40,538 nt of DNA from contig JAKSLU010000009.1 of the NCBI GenBank assembly GCA_024400995.1, forward strand, positions 1 through 40,538. The letters are read 5' to 3'. The notes beneath the pieces were generated by a model. The model saw only the letters and a list, made by a program, of their open reading frames with translations. It was not told where the DNA came from and made no database searches. Of the stretch, positions 16,857 through 26,196 are shown in pieces (positions within the stretch are counted from its first letter, which is position 1; every line of letters starts with the position of its first letter). Origin of the DNA: Bacteroidaceae bacterium (lineage in GTDB: Bacteria > Bacteroidota > Bacteroidia > Bacteroidales > Bacteroidaceae). The position numbers were made by a program, and so were the translations under genes.

Positions 16857-17885
16857 ATGGCAAAGAAAGACGAATCAGGCGTTGCAATGAGCGACAAACT
16901 CAAGGCGCTCCAGGCTGCAATGGCCAAGATAGAAAAAGACTATGGCGCTGGCTCCATCATGAAGCTTGGCGACGAAAAGATAGATAACGTAGAGGTAATC
17001 CCCACCGGTAGTATTGCCCTCAATGCAGCTCTCGGCGTGGGTGGCTACCCCAAGGGTCGCATCGTTGAGATTTATGGCCCCGAGTCGAGCGGTAAGACCA
17101 CTCTGGCCATCCATGCCATAGCTGAGGCTCAGAAGAACGGTGGTATAGCAGCCTTCATCGATGCGGAGCACGCCTTTGACCGTTTCTATGCTCAGAAGCT
17201 TGGCGTCAACGTCGATGAACTCCTTATCTCCCAGCCCGATAGCGGTGAGCAGGCTCTCGAGATTGCCGACCAGCTCATCCGCTCCGCTGCCATCGACATC
17301 ATTGTGATCGACTCCGTGGCTGCCCTGACCCCCAAGGCTGAGATCGAGGGCGAGATGGGTGACAACAAGGTGGGCCTGCAGGCTCGCCTCATGAGCCAGG
17401 CCCTGCGCAAGATTACATCGACCATCAGCAAGACCAATACGACCTGTATCTTTATCAACCAGCTGCGCGAGAAGATTGGTGTGATGTTCGGCAATCCCGA
17501 GACCACTACGGGTGGCAACGCCCTCAAATTCTATGCCTCCGTGCGCCTCGACATACGCAAGGTGACTACCCTCAAGGATGGCGATACGCCCATCGGCAAC
17601 CAGGTGCGCGTCAAGGTGGTCAAGAACAAGGTGGCTCCCCCCTTCCGCAAGGCTGAGTTTGAGATAAGCTTTGGTCATGGTATCAGCCACACTGCCGAGA
17701 TTGCCGATCTGGGTGTGGAGTACAAGGTGCTCACCAAGAGCGGCTCATGGTTCAGCTACGGTGAGACCCGTCTCTGTCAGGGTCGCGAGGCTCTCAAGAA
17801 GGTAGTGGCCGACAATCCCGAACTGGCTGAGGAACTCGAAGCCAAGATAATGGAGGCCATCCAGAACGCGGAGGAAAACGCCTAG
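16857..17885 (+). CDS. recA: Recombinase RecA
   Basis: A 342-residue RecA of normal length. It binds single-stranded DNA with ATP, drives homologous strand exchange and triggers LexA-type self-cleavage in the SOS response. Visible landmarks are Walker A GPESSGKT (74-81), the '[10 protein letters not shown]' Walker B strand, loop L1 '[20 protein letters not shown]', loop L2 '[18 protein letters not shown]', and an acidic C-terminus ending EENA. Its start follows the toxin-antitoxin relic by 28 nt, and folB begins 31 nt after its stop, so the two are probably co-transcribed. No SOS-box can be named for this group from sequence alone. Confidence 0.98.
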   Translation: MAKKDESGVAMSDKLKALQAAMAKIEKDYGAGSIMKLGDEKIDNVEVIPTGSIALNAALGVGGYPKGRIVEIYGPESSGKTTLAIHAIAEAQKNGGIAAFIDAEHAFDRFYAQKLGVNVDELLISQPDSGEQALEIADQLIRSAAIDIIVIDSVAALTPKAEIEGEMGDNKVGLQARLMSQALRKITSTISKTNTTCIFINQLREKIGVMFGNPETTTGGNALKFYASVRLDIRKVTTLKDGDTPIGNQVRVKVVKNKVAPPFRKAEFEISFGHGISHTAEIADLGVEYKVLTKSGSWFSYGETRLCQGREALKKVVADNPELAEELEAKIMEAIQNAEENA

Positions 17886-17916
17886 GAAAACGTCTAAGAG
17901 AACACTCCTTACAACC

Positions 17917-18267
17917 GTGACGGTATCTCTCAACAAACTCAAGTTTTACGCCTTCCATGGTGCTCTGCCTCAGGAGCGCACCGTGGGAGGCGACTATCTT
18001 GTTGACCTGAGCGTAGAGATTGAGCCCACGACGGCAGCCTGTGAGTTTGATGAACTCGGTGGCACAGTGAACTATGCCGAACTCTACGCTATAGTGGAGG
18101 AGGAGATGGGCCAGCCTGCCAATCTCCTGGAGCATCTGGCCTGGCGCATCGGTCAGCGCATACGCACGGAATACCCACTGGTGGTGGCCGTGCGCATCAG
18201 CATTACCAAGTGCAATCCTCCCATTGGCGCCACCTGCCAGGGCGCCACCGTTACACTCGATATGTAG
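17917..18267 (+). CDS. folB: Dihydroneopterin aldolase
   Basis: A 116-residue FolB, the usual length. It cleaves 7,8-dihydroneopterin to 6-hydroxymethyl-dihydropterin and glycolaldehyde in folate synthesis, as a cytoplasmic octamer. Family features: 'FYAFHGALPQE' (residues 10-20), Tyr53 in 'VNYAELY', the pterin-anchoring Glu72 in 'LLEHLA', and the catalytic Lys98 in 'ITKCNPPI'. The start is GTG, placed so the protein begins right before the first beta strand. It converges on the phosphopantetheinyl transferase gene with only 8 nt between the stops, leaving no room for a separate terminator. Confidence 0.95.
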   Translation: MTVSLNKLKFYAFHGALPQERTVGGDYLVDLSVEIEPTTAACEFDELGGTVNYAELYAIVEEEMGQPANLLEHLAWRIGQRIRTEYPLVVAVRISITKCNPPIGATCQGATVTLDM

Positions 18268-18275
18268 TGTGCGGA

Positions 18276-18884
18276 TTATGTGGCCCGCATCGTGGCCACG
18301 GTGCAGACATACTCAGCCTCTTCGCGCGTGTCAAGAAGGACAGGCGTCAGGCGCAGAATATCTTTTATATGGTTTCTATCACTGAGGCCGCAGCCCAACA
18401 ACTTGGCTGTGGCCTCCTTTTGTGTCCAGAGGCGTGTGAACAGTGCATCGCGTTCGTCGGAACCTGATGCCGAGGCGAACTGCTGCAGTTCCGACTCTGA
18501 GCAGACGTACTCCGCCAGACTCTCTCTGTAGCGTCCTCTCATCTCGATGTCGATGCCTACGGGCTGCTCACTGACCACCACTGCTACAGCATGGCGGCAG
18601 TGGCTCATGTTGAAGTGCAGAGGGTGGGGCAACTGGGTGGTAGGAGCAAGGAGGAGCGTGGGCTTGCCGTGCTCTGCGCGCTGGAACAGAGGCTGCTCCT
18701 CGATGCCGTAGTCCTCCCTCAGCGCACGACACAGGAGCAGATAGGACGCGGCACACTGCACGCGACCTGACGTGTGGTGATAGCGCAGCGCCTCCTCTCT
18801 GCGCCACGTGGGTAGTGCCGCCAGTGCCTGGATCAGACGGTTGTCGTCCCAGTGCGTAATGCTATCGTCGATAAGAAGTGTCAT
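18276..18884 (-). CDS. 4'-phosphopantetheinyl transferase superfamily protein
   Basis: A 202-residue Sfp/AcpT-type enzyme expected to move 4'-phosphopantetheine from CoA to a serine of a carrier protein. The two signature motifs are present: 'VGIDIE' (109-114, Mg-binding Asp112 and Glu114) and 'WTQKEATAKLLG' (153-164, with Glu157 and Lys161); 'FNMSHC' at 91-96 is the substrate-side motif. Length is near that of Sfp-type enzymes. Its start overlaps the stop of the upstream gene by 4 nt (ATGA), showing coupling. No carrier protein or synthase is in the window, so the substrate is not known. Confidence 0.9.
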   Translation of the reverse strand: MTLLIDDSITHWDDNRLIQALAALPTWRREEALRYHHTSGRVQCAASYLLLCRALREDYGIEEQPLFQRAEHGKPTLLLAPTTQLPHPLHFNMSHCRHAVAVVVSEQPVGIDIEMRGRYRESLAEYVCSESELQQFASASGSDERDALFTRLWTQKEATAKLLGCGLSDRNHIKDILRLTPVLLDTREEAEYVCTVATMRAT

Positions 18885-19357
18885 TCTGCCGCAGTCTCAG
18901 ACTCGCTAGAGTAGCGACGTAGGGCGAGGAGCACACCTTTCTTCCAGGTGTTGAGGTCCTCACCATCGAGGTCGAGGGAGGAAATGAGGCGCATGACACG
19001 CTCAACGGGCATACCGTAGCGGAGCACACTAGAGATGAGCTTGGCATAGTTCCAGTACTGGGAGTCGAACTTTTCGCTCAGACCCTCAACTGTAATCTTG
19101 TAGCCGCGCTTGTTGGTGAACTGAAAGTCATAGCGCTTGGTGCCATCGGGCAGCACGCACTTGATGATGCGACCCTGGTTGACACTCCTGGGGAGCATGA
19201 TGCCCTCCTCATCGTCCTGCAGACCGGTGAATATCTCATAGGGGCGTCCGTCGAGAAGTCCGACGAAGGCAACCCACTTGTCCTTGCGGTTCTGGAAGCG
19301 GACAACATCCGCCTCCAGAACCTCTGGACGTTTTTCTACTACTTCGAAATGTTCCAA
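18881..19357 (-). CDS. Stand-alone domain resembling the C-terminus of B12-dependent ribonucleotide reductase
   Basis: A 158-residue protein whose sequence, 'RFQNRKDKWVAFVGLLDGRP' then 'YEIFTGLQDDEEGIMLP' and 'KRGYKITVEGLSEKF' and 'NYAKLISSVLRYGMP', recalls to me the last ~150 residues (TSCPD-like region) of class II, adenosylcobalamin-dependent ribonucleotide reductases of Bacteroidetes. The catalytic barrel is absent. The only possible start is TTG at 19,357: an in-frame TAA lies 6-8 nt ahead, and no ATG occurs before the conserved part. Either it is a real stand-alone regulatory/accessory domain or a remnant of a lost reductase. It overlaps the next gene by 4 nt and follows the kinase by 54 nt, and the frame is intact, which favours a working gene. 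Confidence 0.6.
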   Translation of the reverse strand: MEHFEVVEKRPEVLEADVVRFQNRKDKWVAFVGLLDGRPYEIFTGLQDDEEGIMLPRSVNQGRIIKCVLPDGTKRYDFQFTNKRGYKITVEGLSEKFDSQYWNYAKLISSVLRYGMPVERVMRLISSLDLDGEDLNTWKKGVLLALRRYSSESETAAE

Positions 19358-19411
19358 CTTTCGTTAGTATTATTTCTTATTTCTTAATTCTTATTTCTTA
19401 CATGCAGTCGC

Positions 19412-20491
19412 CTACAGCTGGCTCTGGATGAACTCCTCCATCTGGGGGAAGGCCTCTTCGACGCACTGGAGCAGACGGAGCTGGTTGCGAGTACGGATGA
19501 GGTTATGCTCGGGATACTGCACCTTGTAGTAGGTATCACCGTTGATATAGTCGGCAAAGAAGCGCACGGTCTGCATGTAGGGGAAGAGAGCCGTGGCGTA
19601 GGGCAGGTTCTCGATCTCGATGGGAGTGAGGAAGCAGCGAGCACCCTCCAGATAGCCCTTGGTAAAGGACTGGAAGACGTCGAAGTTGAAGCTTACGTTC
19701 TTCAGATCGGGATCATCCTCGCGGGTGGTATTGGCGGCGGAGCGGAGGAAGTCGCCAAAGTCGCTGAAGATGAAGGAGGGCATCGCCGTGTCGAGGTCGA
19801 TAACGCAGAGCACGTTGTCCTCGGTGTCAAAGAGTATGTTATCTACCTTGGTGTCGCAGTGGCAGATGCGCTTGGGGAGCTTGCCCTCACGGTGCAGACG
19901 CTCGCTCTTGGACATGAACTCAGCACGCTTCTGGATTTCGGCCAGGATCTCCTGAGCCTCGGGCTCCTTGGCACGACCGAGTGGATCGGCTGCCACGGCA
20001 TCCTTGAGCTGCTGCAGGCGCCACTCGATGTTGTGAAAGTCCTTGATGGTCTCTCCCAGTTCGCTGGGAATATCAGCGAGCATGGCCTGGAAGTTGGCAA
20101 AGGTCTTGCCCACGATGTAGGAACTCTCCAGAGAGACGCCGCTCTTGCTCACAGTGTCGGGGATGAAGACCATGATGCGCCAGTACTTTTCGCCATCATA
20201 GTAGTAGTACTTGCCATCGGTGGTGGGCACAAACTGGAGCACCTTACGATCGATGTCGTAGGTACCGATGGCCTCAAGCTTCTTGCGGATGTGACCCGTC
20301 ACCTCAACGATGTTGTGCATGAGCAGGTCGATGTCGGGGAAGATGGCTACGTTGACGTTCTGCAGAACGTAGTCGGGAGCGTCAGCCTCTTCGGTTTCCA
20401 CCTTGTAGGTGGTGTTGATAAGACCATTGCCCAGAGGGCGAACTTCCTTCACAGTGCCTTGGATGGCAAAGTGGCTTATGATTTCTTTCAT
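19412..20491 (-). CDS. nahK: N-acetylhexosamine 1-kinase-like APH-fold kinase
   Basis: A 359-residue kinase, the same length as bifidobacterial NahK, which phosphorylates GlcNAc/GalNAc at C1 in the lacto-N-biose/mucin-glycan salvage route. It shares NahK landmarks: 'SHFAIQGTVKEVRPLGNGLI' then NTTY at the N-terminus, 'NVAIFPDIDLLMHNI', the Brenner-type catalytic loop H211-C-D213-T-K-V-D-N218 (NahK has HNDTKxNN), the metal-binding 'VIDLDTAMP...DFGD', and 'QYPEHNLIRTR' near the C-terminus. It lies downstream of a beta-galactosidase and a GH84 hexosaminidase on the same strand, which would supply hexosamines. Choline or homoserine kinase-like specificity cannot be fully ruled out by eye. Confidence 0.82.
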   Translation of the reverse strand: MKEIISHFAIQGTVKEVRPLGNGLINTTYKVETEEADAPDYVLQNVNVAIFPDIDLLMHNIVEVTGHIRKKLEAIGTYDIDRKVLQFVPTTDGKYYYYDGEKYWRIMVFIPDTVSKSGVSLESSYIVGKTFANFQAMLADIPSELGETIKDFHNIEWRLQQLKDAVAADPLGRAKEPEAQEILAEIQKRAEFMSKSERLHREGKLPKRICHCDTKVDNILFDTEDNVLCVIDLDTAMPSFIFSDFGDFLRSAANTTREDDPDLKNVSFNFDVFQSFTKGYLEGARCFLTPIEIENLPYATALFPYMQTVRFFADYINGDTYYKVQYPEHNLIRTRNQLRLLQCVEEAFPQMEEFIQSQL

Positions 20492-20567
20492 GGCTTTATA
20501 GTTTAGAATAGTTAGTAGTATAGATGCGTTGGGACTCTATTGATCGATTGCTTATTGGCCTATATGA

Positions 20568-23500
20568 TTATCGACCGATATACTTGCGTCCAGCCTGGAG
20601 GTAAATGCCGCGTGTGGGCTGTTGGAGCGTGCGGCCTAGGAGATCGTAGGCGGCTTCCGCGCTGCTCTGCGTCAGAGAGTGCAAGGGGGCGAGTCCGTCG
20701 GTGGTGAGATCGTAGGGACTGAAACGCAGGGAGTAGGTAAGGGTGACGTTCGAGGGACACTTGTAGGCATCGATGGTGCCAGTGCCCTGACCGCAGGAGC
20801 CGTTTCCTAGACCGCGCTGATAGATATCAAAGTGGGCGTAGATGTCATCGGCAGCCTTGAGGTCATAGGGGTGGACGCGTGAACCGGTCATGTCGGTGTC
20901 GCGATGATGTAGGAGCTGCATGGCCACCTGGCGGTTGGCACTATGGGCTGTGCTGATGCGCATGCCCAGACCAGCGTTATCGGTGAGGAGAACCTCGCGC
21001 ACATCCTCTCGACCACCGCAGGTCTGCGGATGGGCGTAGTGCTCAAAGAAGTCGCTCACCGTACTCTCATAGCGACCGATGTAGGTGCCCTCCTTGCGGT
21101 CGGAGTAGTTCTCCTCAGGACCACGTCCCCAGTAGGAGACGTTCTCCAGTTCACCGCAGAGCGTCATAGCCAGACCCACACGGCGCAGGTCCTCTACGGC
21201 GGGCTTCATGCTGACGCCGAGGTCAAAGCTGCCATCGCCATAGATGGTGTAGGTCAGCGTGTAGGGACACTTGCTGCCCTTGGCGGTCACCTTGACGGTG
21301 GCGGTGCTGCCATCGCTGGCCTGGGTGAGGGTCATGGTCTTGTCGCTGACACCATTGTCGGTGTCGTTGTAGCGGTCGTTCTCAATCCAACGGAAGTTGT
21401 CGTACTCCGGTCCCTCGCTGATGAGGGTGCGACCCTCGTTGACGTAGGAGAGTAGATTGCCGTTGGCATCGAAGGTGAGATAGGTCTTGTCGTTGCCGAT
21501 CTTGGTGTTGCCGCCCGTCTTGGTGACCTTGACCTGCTGAGCAGTGGTGGGAGCGTAGGCTGGCAGGTTGCTCGGACGGCGCTGGATGGCCTGCTGGAGG
21601 GTAGCTACGATATGGCCCGCTTTGGCCCAGGGAGTGTCCTCGCGAAGGGCAAAGGTGAGGTTGACGAGCATCTCGCCTGACTGGGGCTTGGCCGTAGTAT
21701 AGGGGATAGACACGCTAACTACGTCGCTCTGGGGCGCAATGCTAGGCATGTCCACGCTGCCCTCCTCTACGACGTAGCCGTTGATGGACACGGCGTAGCG
21801 GACATCGTAGGTGTTGAGGTCGGTGAAGGAGTCCACGTTCTTGAGGCGGAAGGTCTTGGTGCTGGCCGTGAAGCCTGCGAGCTGCACGGGCGAATAAACG
21901 GACTTGACCTCGGCCAACTTGGCAGAGGGCACGCGCTCTGCGGTGATGAGACCGTTGTTGAGGAAGTTCTCCTGGTGCAGATAGCCGTAGTCATAGCCTG
22001 ACTTGAAGCGGGGAAGGCCGTTGGTAACGAGGTTCTTCTTCTTGATATCATCGGCATCGTAGATGCTCTGATCGACCCAGTCCCAGATGCAGCCGCCTGT
22101 GCCATACTCGCTGTCGTAGATTCCATCCCAGTACTCGCGCAGGTTGCCGACGGCATTACCCATAGCGTGAGCGTACTCGCAGATGAAGTGAGGCTGGGTG
22201 TTGTTGGCTGCCTGGCTGGCTACGCTGCTGGCGGTGGGGTACATACGGCTGAAGAGGTCGGTCTGACCCTTGGCGTTGCCTCGGGTGGCACCCTCATAGT
22301 GCACAGGACGACCACTGCCAGCATCAAGGGCATGGATGGCATCGTAGAGGGCGGCAAAGTTCTTGCCCCAGCAACTCTCGTTGCCTGTGCTCCAGAAGAT
22401 GACGGAGGCGTGGTTGCGGTCACGCTGCACCATGCGGTCGGTGCGGTCCTGCATGGCGGGGAGCCAGCTGTCCTGACTGCTGATGCCGTTGATGCCCATG
22501 TCGGTCCAGTTGTGGTGGCACTCGTTGTCGGCTTCGTCCATGACGTAGAGGCCATAGTAGTCGAACATGTGCATCATGCGCGGAGAGCGGGGATAGTGGC
22601 TGGTGCGCACGGTGTTGATGTTGTTCTGCTTCATGAGCAGGATGTCGGTGAGCATGGTCTCAAGGGGCATGGTGCGGCCATAGAGGGGATGGGTGTCCTG
22701 TGTGTTGACACCGCGGAAATAAACGCGCTGTCCGTTGATGCGCACGAGCTTGCCGTCGTTCTCTATGAGTCGGAATCCGTGCTTGGTGGCAAAGGCCATC
22801 TGCTCCTTGCCCTTGGTATCGCGCTGGCTGAACTCTACGGTGTAGAGAACGGGGTGTTCGGCACTCCACAGCTGCACGTTGGCCACATTGAACTGGGCCG
22901 TAAGCACACCCTTGTCCTCTGAGGGCTGAGCCATGGCCTGCGAGAGCACCTTGCCCTCGGGGGAGATGAGGCTGACCTGTACGGACTGACCACCGCGGAT
23001 ATGAGCGGTGAGGGTGGCAGAGGTCAGCTCCTCGTTGAAGGTGCTGGTCAGCCAGTGGTCGCGTACGGAACCCTCGGGCAGGGCATAGAGATAGACGTTG
23101 CGGTGGATGCCGCTCATGTGCCACATGTCCTGGCCCTCGAGATAGCTGCCGTCGGTCCAGCGGATGTTCTGCACGCCAAGGACGTTGGTGCCAGTGACGA
23201 GGTAGTCGGTCACATCGAACTCGGCATCGTTGTTCGAACCCTGTGTGTAGCCTACCTGGCGTCCATTGAGCCAGATATAGGCGCCACCATAGATGCCGTC
23301 AAAGTGGAGATAGACACGCTCGCCCTGCCATGTGCTGGGCACGCTGAAGGTGTGGCGATAGCTGCCAACGCCGTTCTCCACGCCAGAGCGCATCTGGATG
23401 TTGGGGGCGGCATCCTCAAATGGGTAGTTGTCGTTAATATAATAAGGTGTGCCGTAGCCCTGCATCTCCAGACAGCCGGGCACGGTGACATCGCTCAACT

Positions 23501-24296
23501 TGACTCCACTGGGTACGGTGGTAGAGGCTGTCAGTGCTGCCATGTCGGTGCGATTGTCGGTGGAGTTCTTCCAGGTTATCTTCCAGGTACCATCGAGCGA
23601 CATCCAGCGGCTATTGCCTGTGGGGTCGAGCCAGGGCTTGGCATAGCGCTCTTTATCGGCACGCAGGGCTGCGGTGCTGGGGTAGGGCAAGTAGGTAGCG
23701 TGGCCAGCCTCCTTGCCGATGGCAAAGACAGCCTCGTCCTGCCACTCGGGGCGCTTGTAGGCAGCGTGCTCTACGGGGATGATTTGCCACTTGGCATCGT
23801 CGTTGCTCACCTTGGTTACATAGCCCCAATAGCCAGAGTGCTCGGTGTACGTATTGGCGATGTAGGCAGTGGAATTGCCCTTGTAGAGTGCACCATCGGA
23901 CCCGATGGTAACGATGTCCTCAGCACCTTGAATAAACTGCACGCGCAGATGCTGGTTGGTATTGCTGATGCTGGGTGTCCACTGCAGAGCATATTCGGTG
24001 TTGCCTGTCAGTGCGAGGTCGATGGCCAGTGAGAAGTCGGTATTGACGAACTGATATACGCCGTCTTTTCCCTCTACTGCCTTGAGCTGCCACTGCTGGG
24101 CAGGGTTGCCGTTGGTGTCGTACTCCTCGCCCTTGAGTCGGGCGTTCTTGGCGGTGGTGCTACCATTGGAGAGGACGAGGTTGGTAGCCAGGTTGCGGAA
24201 GGTATAGTAGTGGCCGTCCTCAATCTTGATGGCAGCCTGCACGCTGGTGGCGCAGGCTGCCGTGAGGAGCAGTAGTGAGAATATCTTTCGTAGCAT
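20568..24296 (-). CDS. Secreted GH2 (LacZ-type) beta-galactosidase with N-terminal lectin-like domain
   Basis: A 1242-residue protein with signal peptide MLRKIFSLLLLTAACATSVQ (cut near residue 21). Residues about 22-175 resemble a ricin-type beta-trefoil ('YYTFRNLATNLVLSNG...QQWQL...WQIIPVE'). Then come GH2 domains: jelly roll ('YRHTFSVPSTWQGERVYLHFDG'-type, about 280-400), Ig-like domain, TIM barrel with 'RTSHYPRSPRM', acid/base Glu640 in 'STGNESCW', nucleophile Glu707 in 'FICEYAHAMGN', then a large C-terminal Bgal small-chain domain (about 890-1200, 'WGRGPEENYSDRKEGTYIG'). The end 'YDLLGRTLQQPTRGIYLQAG' plus RKYIGR is the short tail common on secreted Prevotella proteins. It probably removes terminal beta-galactose outside the cytoplasm. 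The Omp28-like gene ends 18 nt upstream. Confidence 0.93.
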   Translation of the reverse strand: MLRKIFSLLLLTAACATSVQAAIKIEDGHYYTFRNLATNLVLSNGSTTAKNARLKGEEYDTNGNPAQQWQLKAVEGKDGVYQFVNTDFSLAIDLALTGNTEYALQWTPSISNTNQHLRVQFIQGAEDIVTIGSDGALYKGNSTAYIANTYTEHSGYWGYVTKVSNDDAKWQIIPVEHAAYKRPEWQDEAVFAIGKEAGHATYLPYPSTAALRADKERYAKPWLDPTGNSRWMSLDGTWKITWKNSTDNRTDMAALTASTTVPSGVKLSDVTVPGCLEMQGYGTPYYINDNYPFEDAAPNIQMRSGVENGVGSYRHTFSVPSTWQGERVYLHFDGIYGGAYIWLNGRQVGYTQGSNNDAEFDVTDYLVTGTNVLGVQNIRWTDGSYLEGQDMWHMSGIHRNVYLYALPEGSVRDHWLTSTFNEELTSATLTAHIRGGQSVQVSLISPEGKVLSQAMAQPSEDKGVLTAQFNVANVQLWSAEHPVLYTVEFSQRDTKGKEQMAFATKHGFRLIENDGKLVRINGQRVYFRGVNTQDTHPLYGRTMPLETMLTDILLMKQNNINTVRTSHYPRSPRMMHMFDYYGLYVMDEADNECHHNWTDMGINGISSQDSWLPAMQDRTDRMVQRDRNHASVIFWSTGNESCWGKNFAALYDAIHALDAGSGRPVHYEGATRGNAKGQTDLFSRMYPTASSVASQAANNTQPHFICEYAHAMGNAVGNLREYWDGIYDSEYGTGGCIWDWVDQSIYDADDIKKKNLVTNGLPRFKSGYDYGYLHQENFLNNGLITAERVPSAKLAEVKSVYSPVQLAGFTASTKTFRLKNVDSFTDLNTYDVRYAVSINGYVVEEGSVDMPSIAPQSDVVSVSIPYTTAKPQSGEMLVNLTFALREDTPWAKAGHIVATLQQAIQRRPSNLPAYAPTTAQQVKVTKTGGNTKIGNDKTYLTFDANGNLLSYVNEGRTLISEGPEYDNFRWIENDRYNDTDNGVSDKTMTLTQASDGSTATVKVTAKGSKCPYTLTYTIYGDGSFDLGVSMKPAVEDLRRVGLAMTLCGELENVSYWGRGPEENYSDRKEGTYIGRYESTVSDFFEHYAHPQTCGGREDVREVLLTDNAGLGMRISTAHSANRQVAMQLLHHRDTDMTGSRVHPYDLKAADDIYAHFDIYQRGLGNGSCGQGTGTIDAYKCPSNVTLTYSLRFSPYDLTTDGLAPLHSLTQSSAEAAYDLLGRTLQQPTRGIYLQAGRKYIGR

Positions 24297-24314
24297 AGTA
24301 GGGGTGGGGGAGAG

Positions 24315-26126
24315 TTATTTTACGATGTACTTTTTACCATTGATAATATTGATACCACGCTGAGGGGCGTTGCTGGTGCGGCCCTGGAGGTCAAAGGTCT
24401 CAGTCGAGGTGGTTGTGGGAGCCAGCACGGTGCCAATGCCCTCAGGGTCGGTGACGCGGATGCGGGCGGCGTTGGCTATCTTCTTGTTGGAGTCGATGAC
24501 GAGAACGACTGCATAGACCTCGTTGTAGTCAAGGGCGGAGAGCAGCGACTTGGATGTAGGCATAGAGACATTGTAGCTCTTGGATGCTATGGTCCCTGCG
24601 GGGTTCTTGCTGTTGAAGCCCACTGCGCCATTGGTTCCAGTGCTGCTATAGGAGCTGCCGATGAGCACATCGTTGAAGACCAGAGAGGCCTTGGAGGCCC
24701 ACTCGCCACCTGCGCAGAACTTCTTGAGATCGGGCATGTGCGGCAGAACTCCGGCCTCTGCGACCGACTTGCCACCATAGTAGTTGGCCTGGTTCCATGC
24801 GGCGCTACTGCTGGAGAGCTTGTCGGCAGTGAGGACATAGGCTATGTTGTACTTGCCACAGTCAACGAGGAACTCCACATCGGTCTTGATGGCCACCTTG
24901 GTCTTGTCTTCGTTGTAGGAGGCTGTGAGGTTGATGATGTCCACGTCAGGTGCCAGGCTGGCATAGTTGCGTAGGTCCACATCAATGCCCTGCTGGGTGG
25001 AGCCATAGTAGGGGTCGAGGGTCTGCTTGCGGTCAATGACGCAAGTGGGGGCACCGCCAAAGCCTGGATTGCAGTAGCGGGCGCAGTACATGGGGTCGTT
25101 CTGGTTGTACTGGTGAACGGCAACACCGATAAACTGCTCGGGGTATTTCTCCTTGAGGTACTCCATTCCGACCCAGCCACGGGGGCAGTAGCCGCAGCCC
25201 GTACCCGTGAACTCCTCCACTACAGTGCGGCGGGGAGCGATGCGTGAGAGTACCTTCTGGTCAAAGTCCTTGCTGACGGCATCGGCGGGTGTCTCGCCAT
25301 TAATACCCGTGATGGTGAGGGTAGTGGTGTAGTTGCCGGGGGTGGCGGGAGTGGGGTAGTCAAACTCCAAGCCGAACTCCTGGTTGGGACCAGCGGCGAT
25401 GGGCTTACTCAGCGTGCGGTGAAAGCTGCTGGTCTGGCCATCAAGGGTGAGGGTGTAGTCAAGTTCGTTGATCACCTTGCTGCTGTTGCTGGACATATAG
25501 ACCACGCCCTTGGCTCTCTGGTTGACGGCGGCAGGCTGGGACACAATGTCGGTGATGCTCACATTGTAGTCGGGTAGAGGGTCGGCCTCCACAACGAGTT
25601 GGATGCAGAGGGCACCCAACTGGTTGGAGAAGTTGCTCCACATCCATTTGTTGGCTTGAGTGTTGTATAGATAAGTCCACAAACCACCGGGGGCCGTATC
25701 GGGCCAGTTGCAGATGCCAAAGTTGGTGGCTGTCTGCACATAGGTGTAGGAAATAAAAGTACCTACGGGGTCAAGCTTCTGTGGAGTGTCGAACTCTACG
25801 TAGTTCCAGCCCTTCTCGATGGGCTTGGAGGGCTTTTGCTGCTTGATGGGCTCGAGATCAGAGTCGTGAAGGGTAACCCACTTGATCTCTACGACCTCGG
25901 GCACACAGAAGCGGATGCCTAAAGCACGGCAGTTGCGCAGATGTTTGTAGTCGTCCTGATAGATGATTGAGCCGACTAGTATATCACCAGTGTAAGGGAC
26001 GCTACCATAGTTGTCATAACTGTCGCTGGTGGAGTTGCCCAGCAGGTACTGGTTGGGTCCTAGTTCAAATGCTCCTGCAGTGAGTACTAAACACGCAAGG
26101 AGGAATAAGAGGGAAAGTCTCTTCAT
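24315..26126 (-). CDS. Secreted Omp28-family thioredoxin-fold protein
   Basis: A 603-residue protein with signal peptide MKRLSLLFLLACLVLTAGA. The N-terminal ~290 residues are beta-rich (Ig-like pieces such as 'YNVSITDIVSQPAAVNQRAK'). From about residue 300 it has the Omp28/thioredoxin-like region: 'VVEEFTGTGCGYCPRG' with Cys311-x-x-Cys314, then 'FIGVAVHQYNQNDPM' and a 'GAPTCVIDR' cis-Pro segment. The C-terminus 'TFDLQGRTSNAPQRGINIIN' with GKKYIVK is the same tail type as on the beta-galactosidase. Omp28 proteins of Porphyromonas are outer-membrane-associated; the redox partner is unknown. It lies between GH84 and GH2 genes on the same strand; a role in disulfide care of secreted enzymes is only a guess. 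Confidence 0.82.
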   Translation of the reverse strand: MKRLSLLFLLACLVLTAGAFELGPNQYLLGNSTSDSYDNYGSVPYTGDILVGSIIYQDDYKHLRNCRALGIRFCVPEVVEIKWVTLHDSDLEPIKQQKPSKPIEKGWNYVEFDTPQKLDPVGTFISYTYVQTATNFGICNWPDTAPGGLWTYLYNTQANKWMWSNFSNQLGALCIQLVVEADPLPDYNVSITDIVSQPAAVNQRAKGVVYMSSNSSKVINELDYTLTLDGQTSSFHRTLSKPIAAGPNQEFGLEFDYPTPATPGNYTTTLTITGINGETPADAVSKDFDQKVLSRIAPRRTVVEEFTGTGCGYCPRGWVGMEYLKEKYPEQFIGVAVHQYNQNDPMYCARYCNPGFGGAPTCVIDRKQTLDPYYGSTQQGIDVDLRNYASLAPDVDIINLTASYNEDKTKVAIKTDVEFLVDCGKYNIAYVLTADKLSSSSAAWNQANYYGGKSVAEAGVLPHMPDLKKFCAGGEWASKASLVFNDVLIGSSYSSTGTNGAVGFNSKNPAGTIASKSYNVSMPTSKSLLSALDYNEVYAVVLVIDSNKKIANAARIRVTDPEGIGTVLAPTTTSTETFDLQGRTSNAPQRGINIINGKKYIVK

Positions 26127-26196
26127 CTGATTGAAATTAGATTTAAGGTATGTATTTGTTATTATTTCTCGTATGTGAAGTCTATTTTACTCCTAT

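Noticed and set aside
18268..18275. Terminator between folB and the convergent phosphopantetheinyl transferase gene
   Set aside because: Only 8 nt separate the two stop codons and no stem with a T run is visible there.
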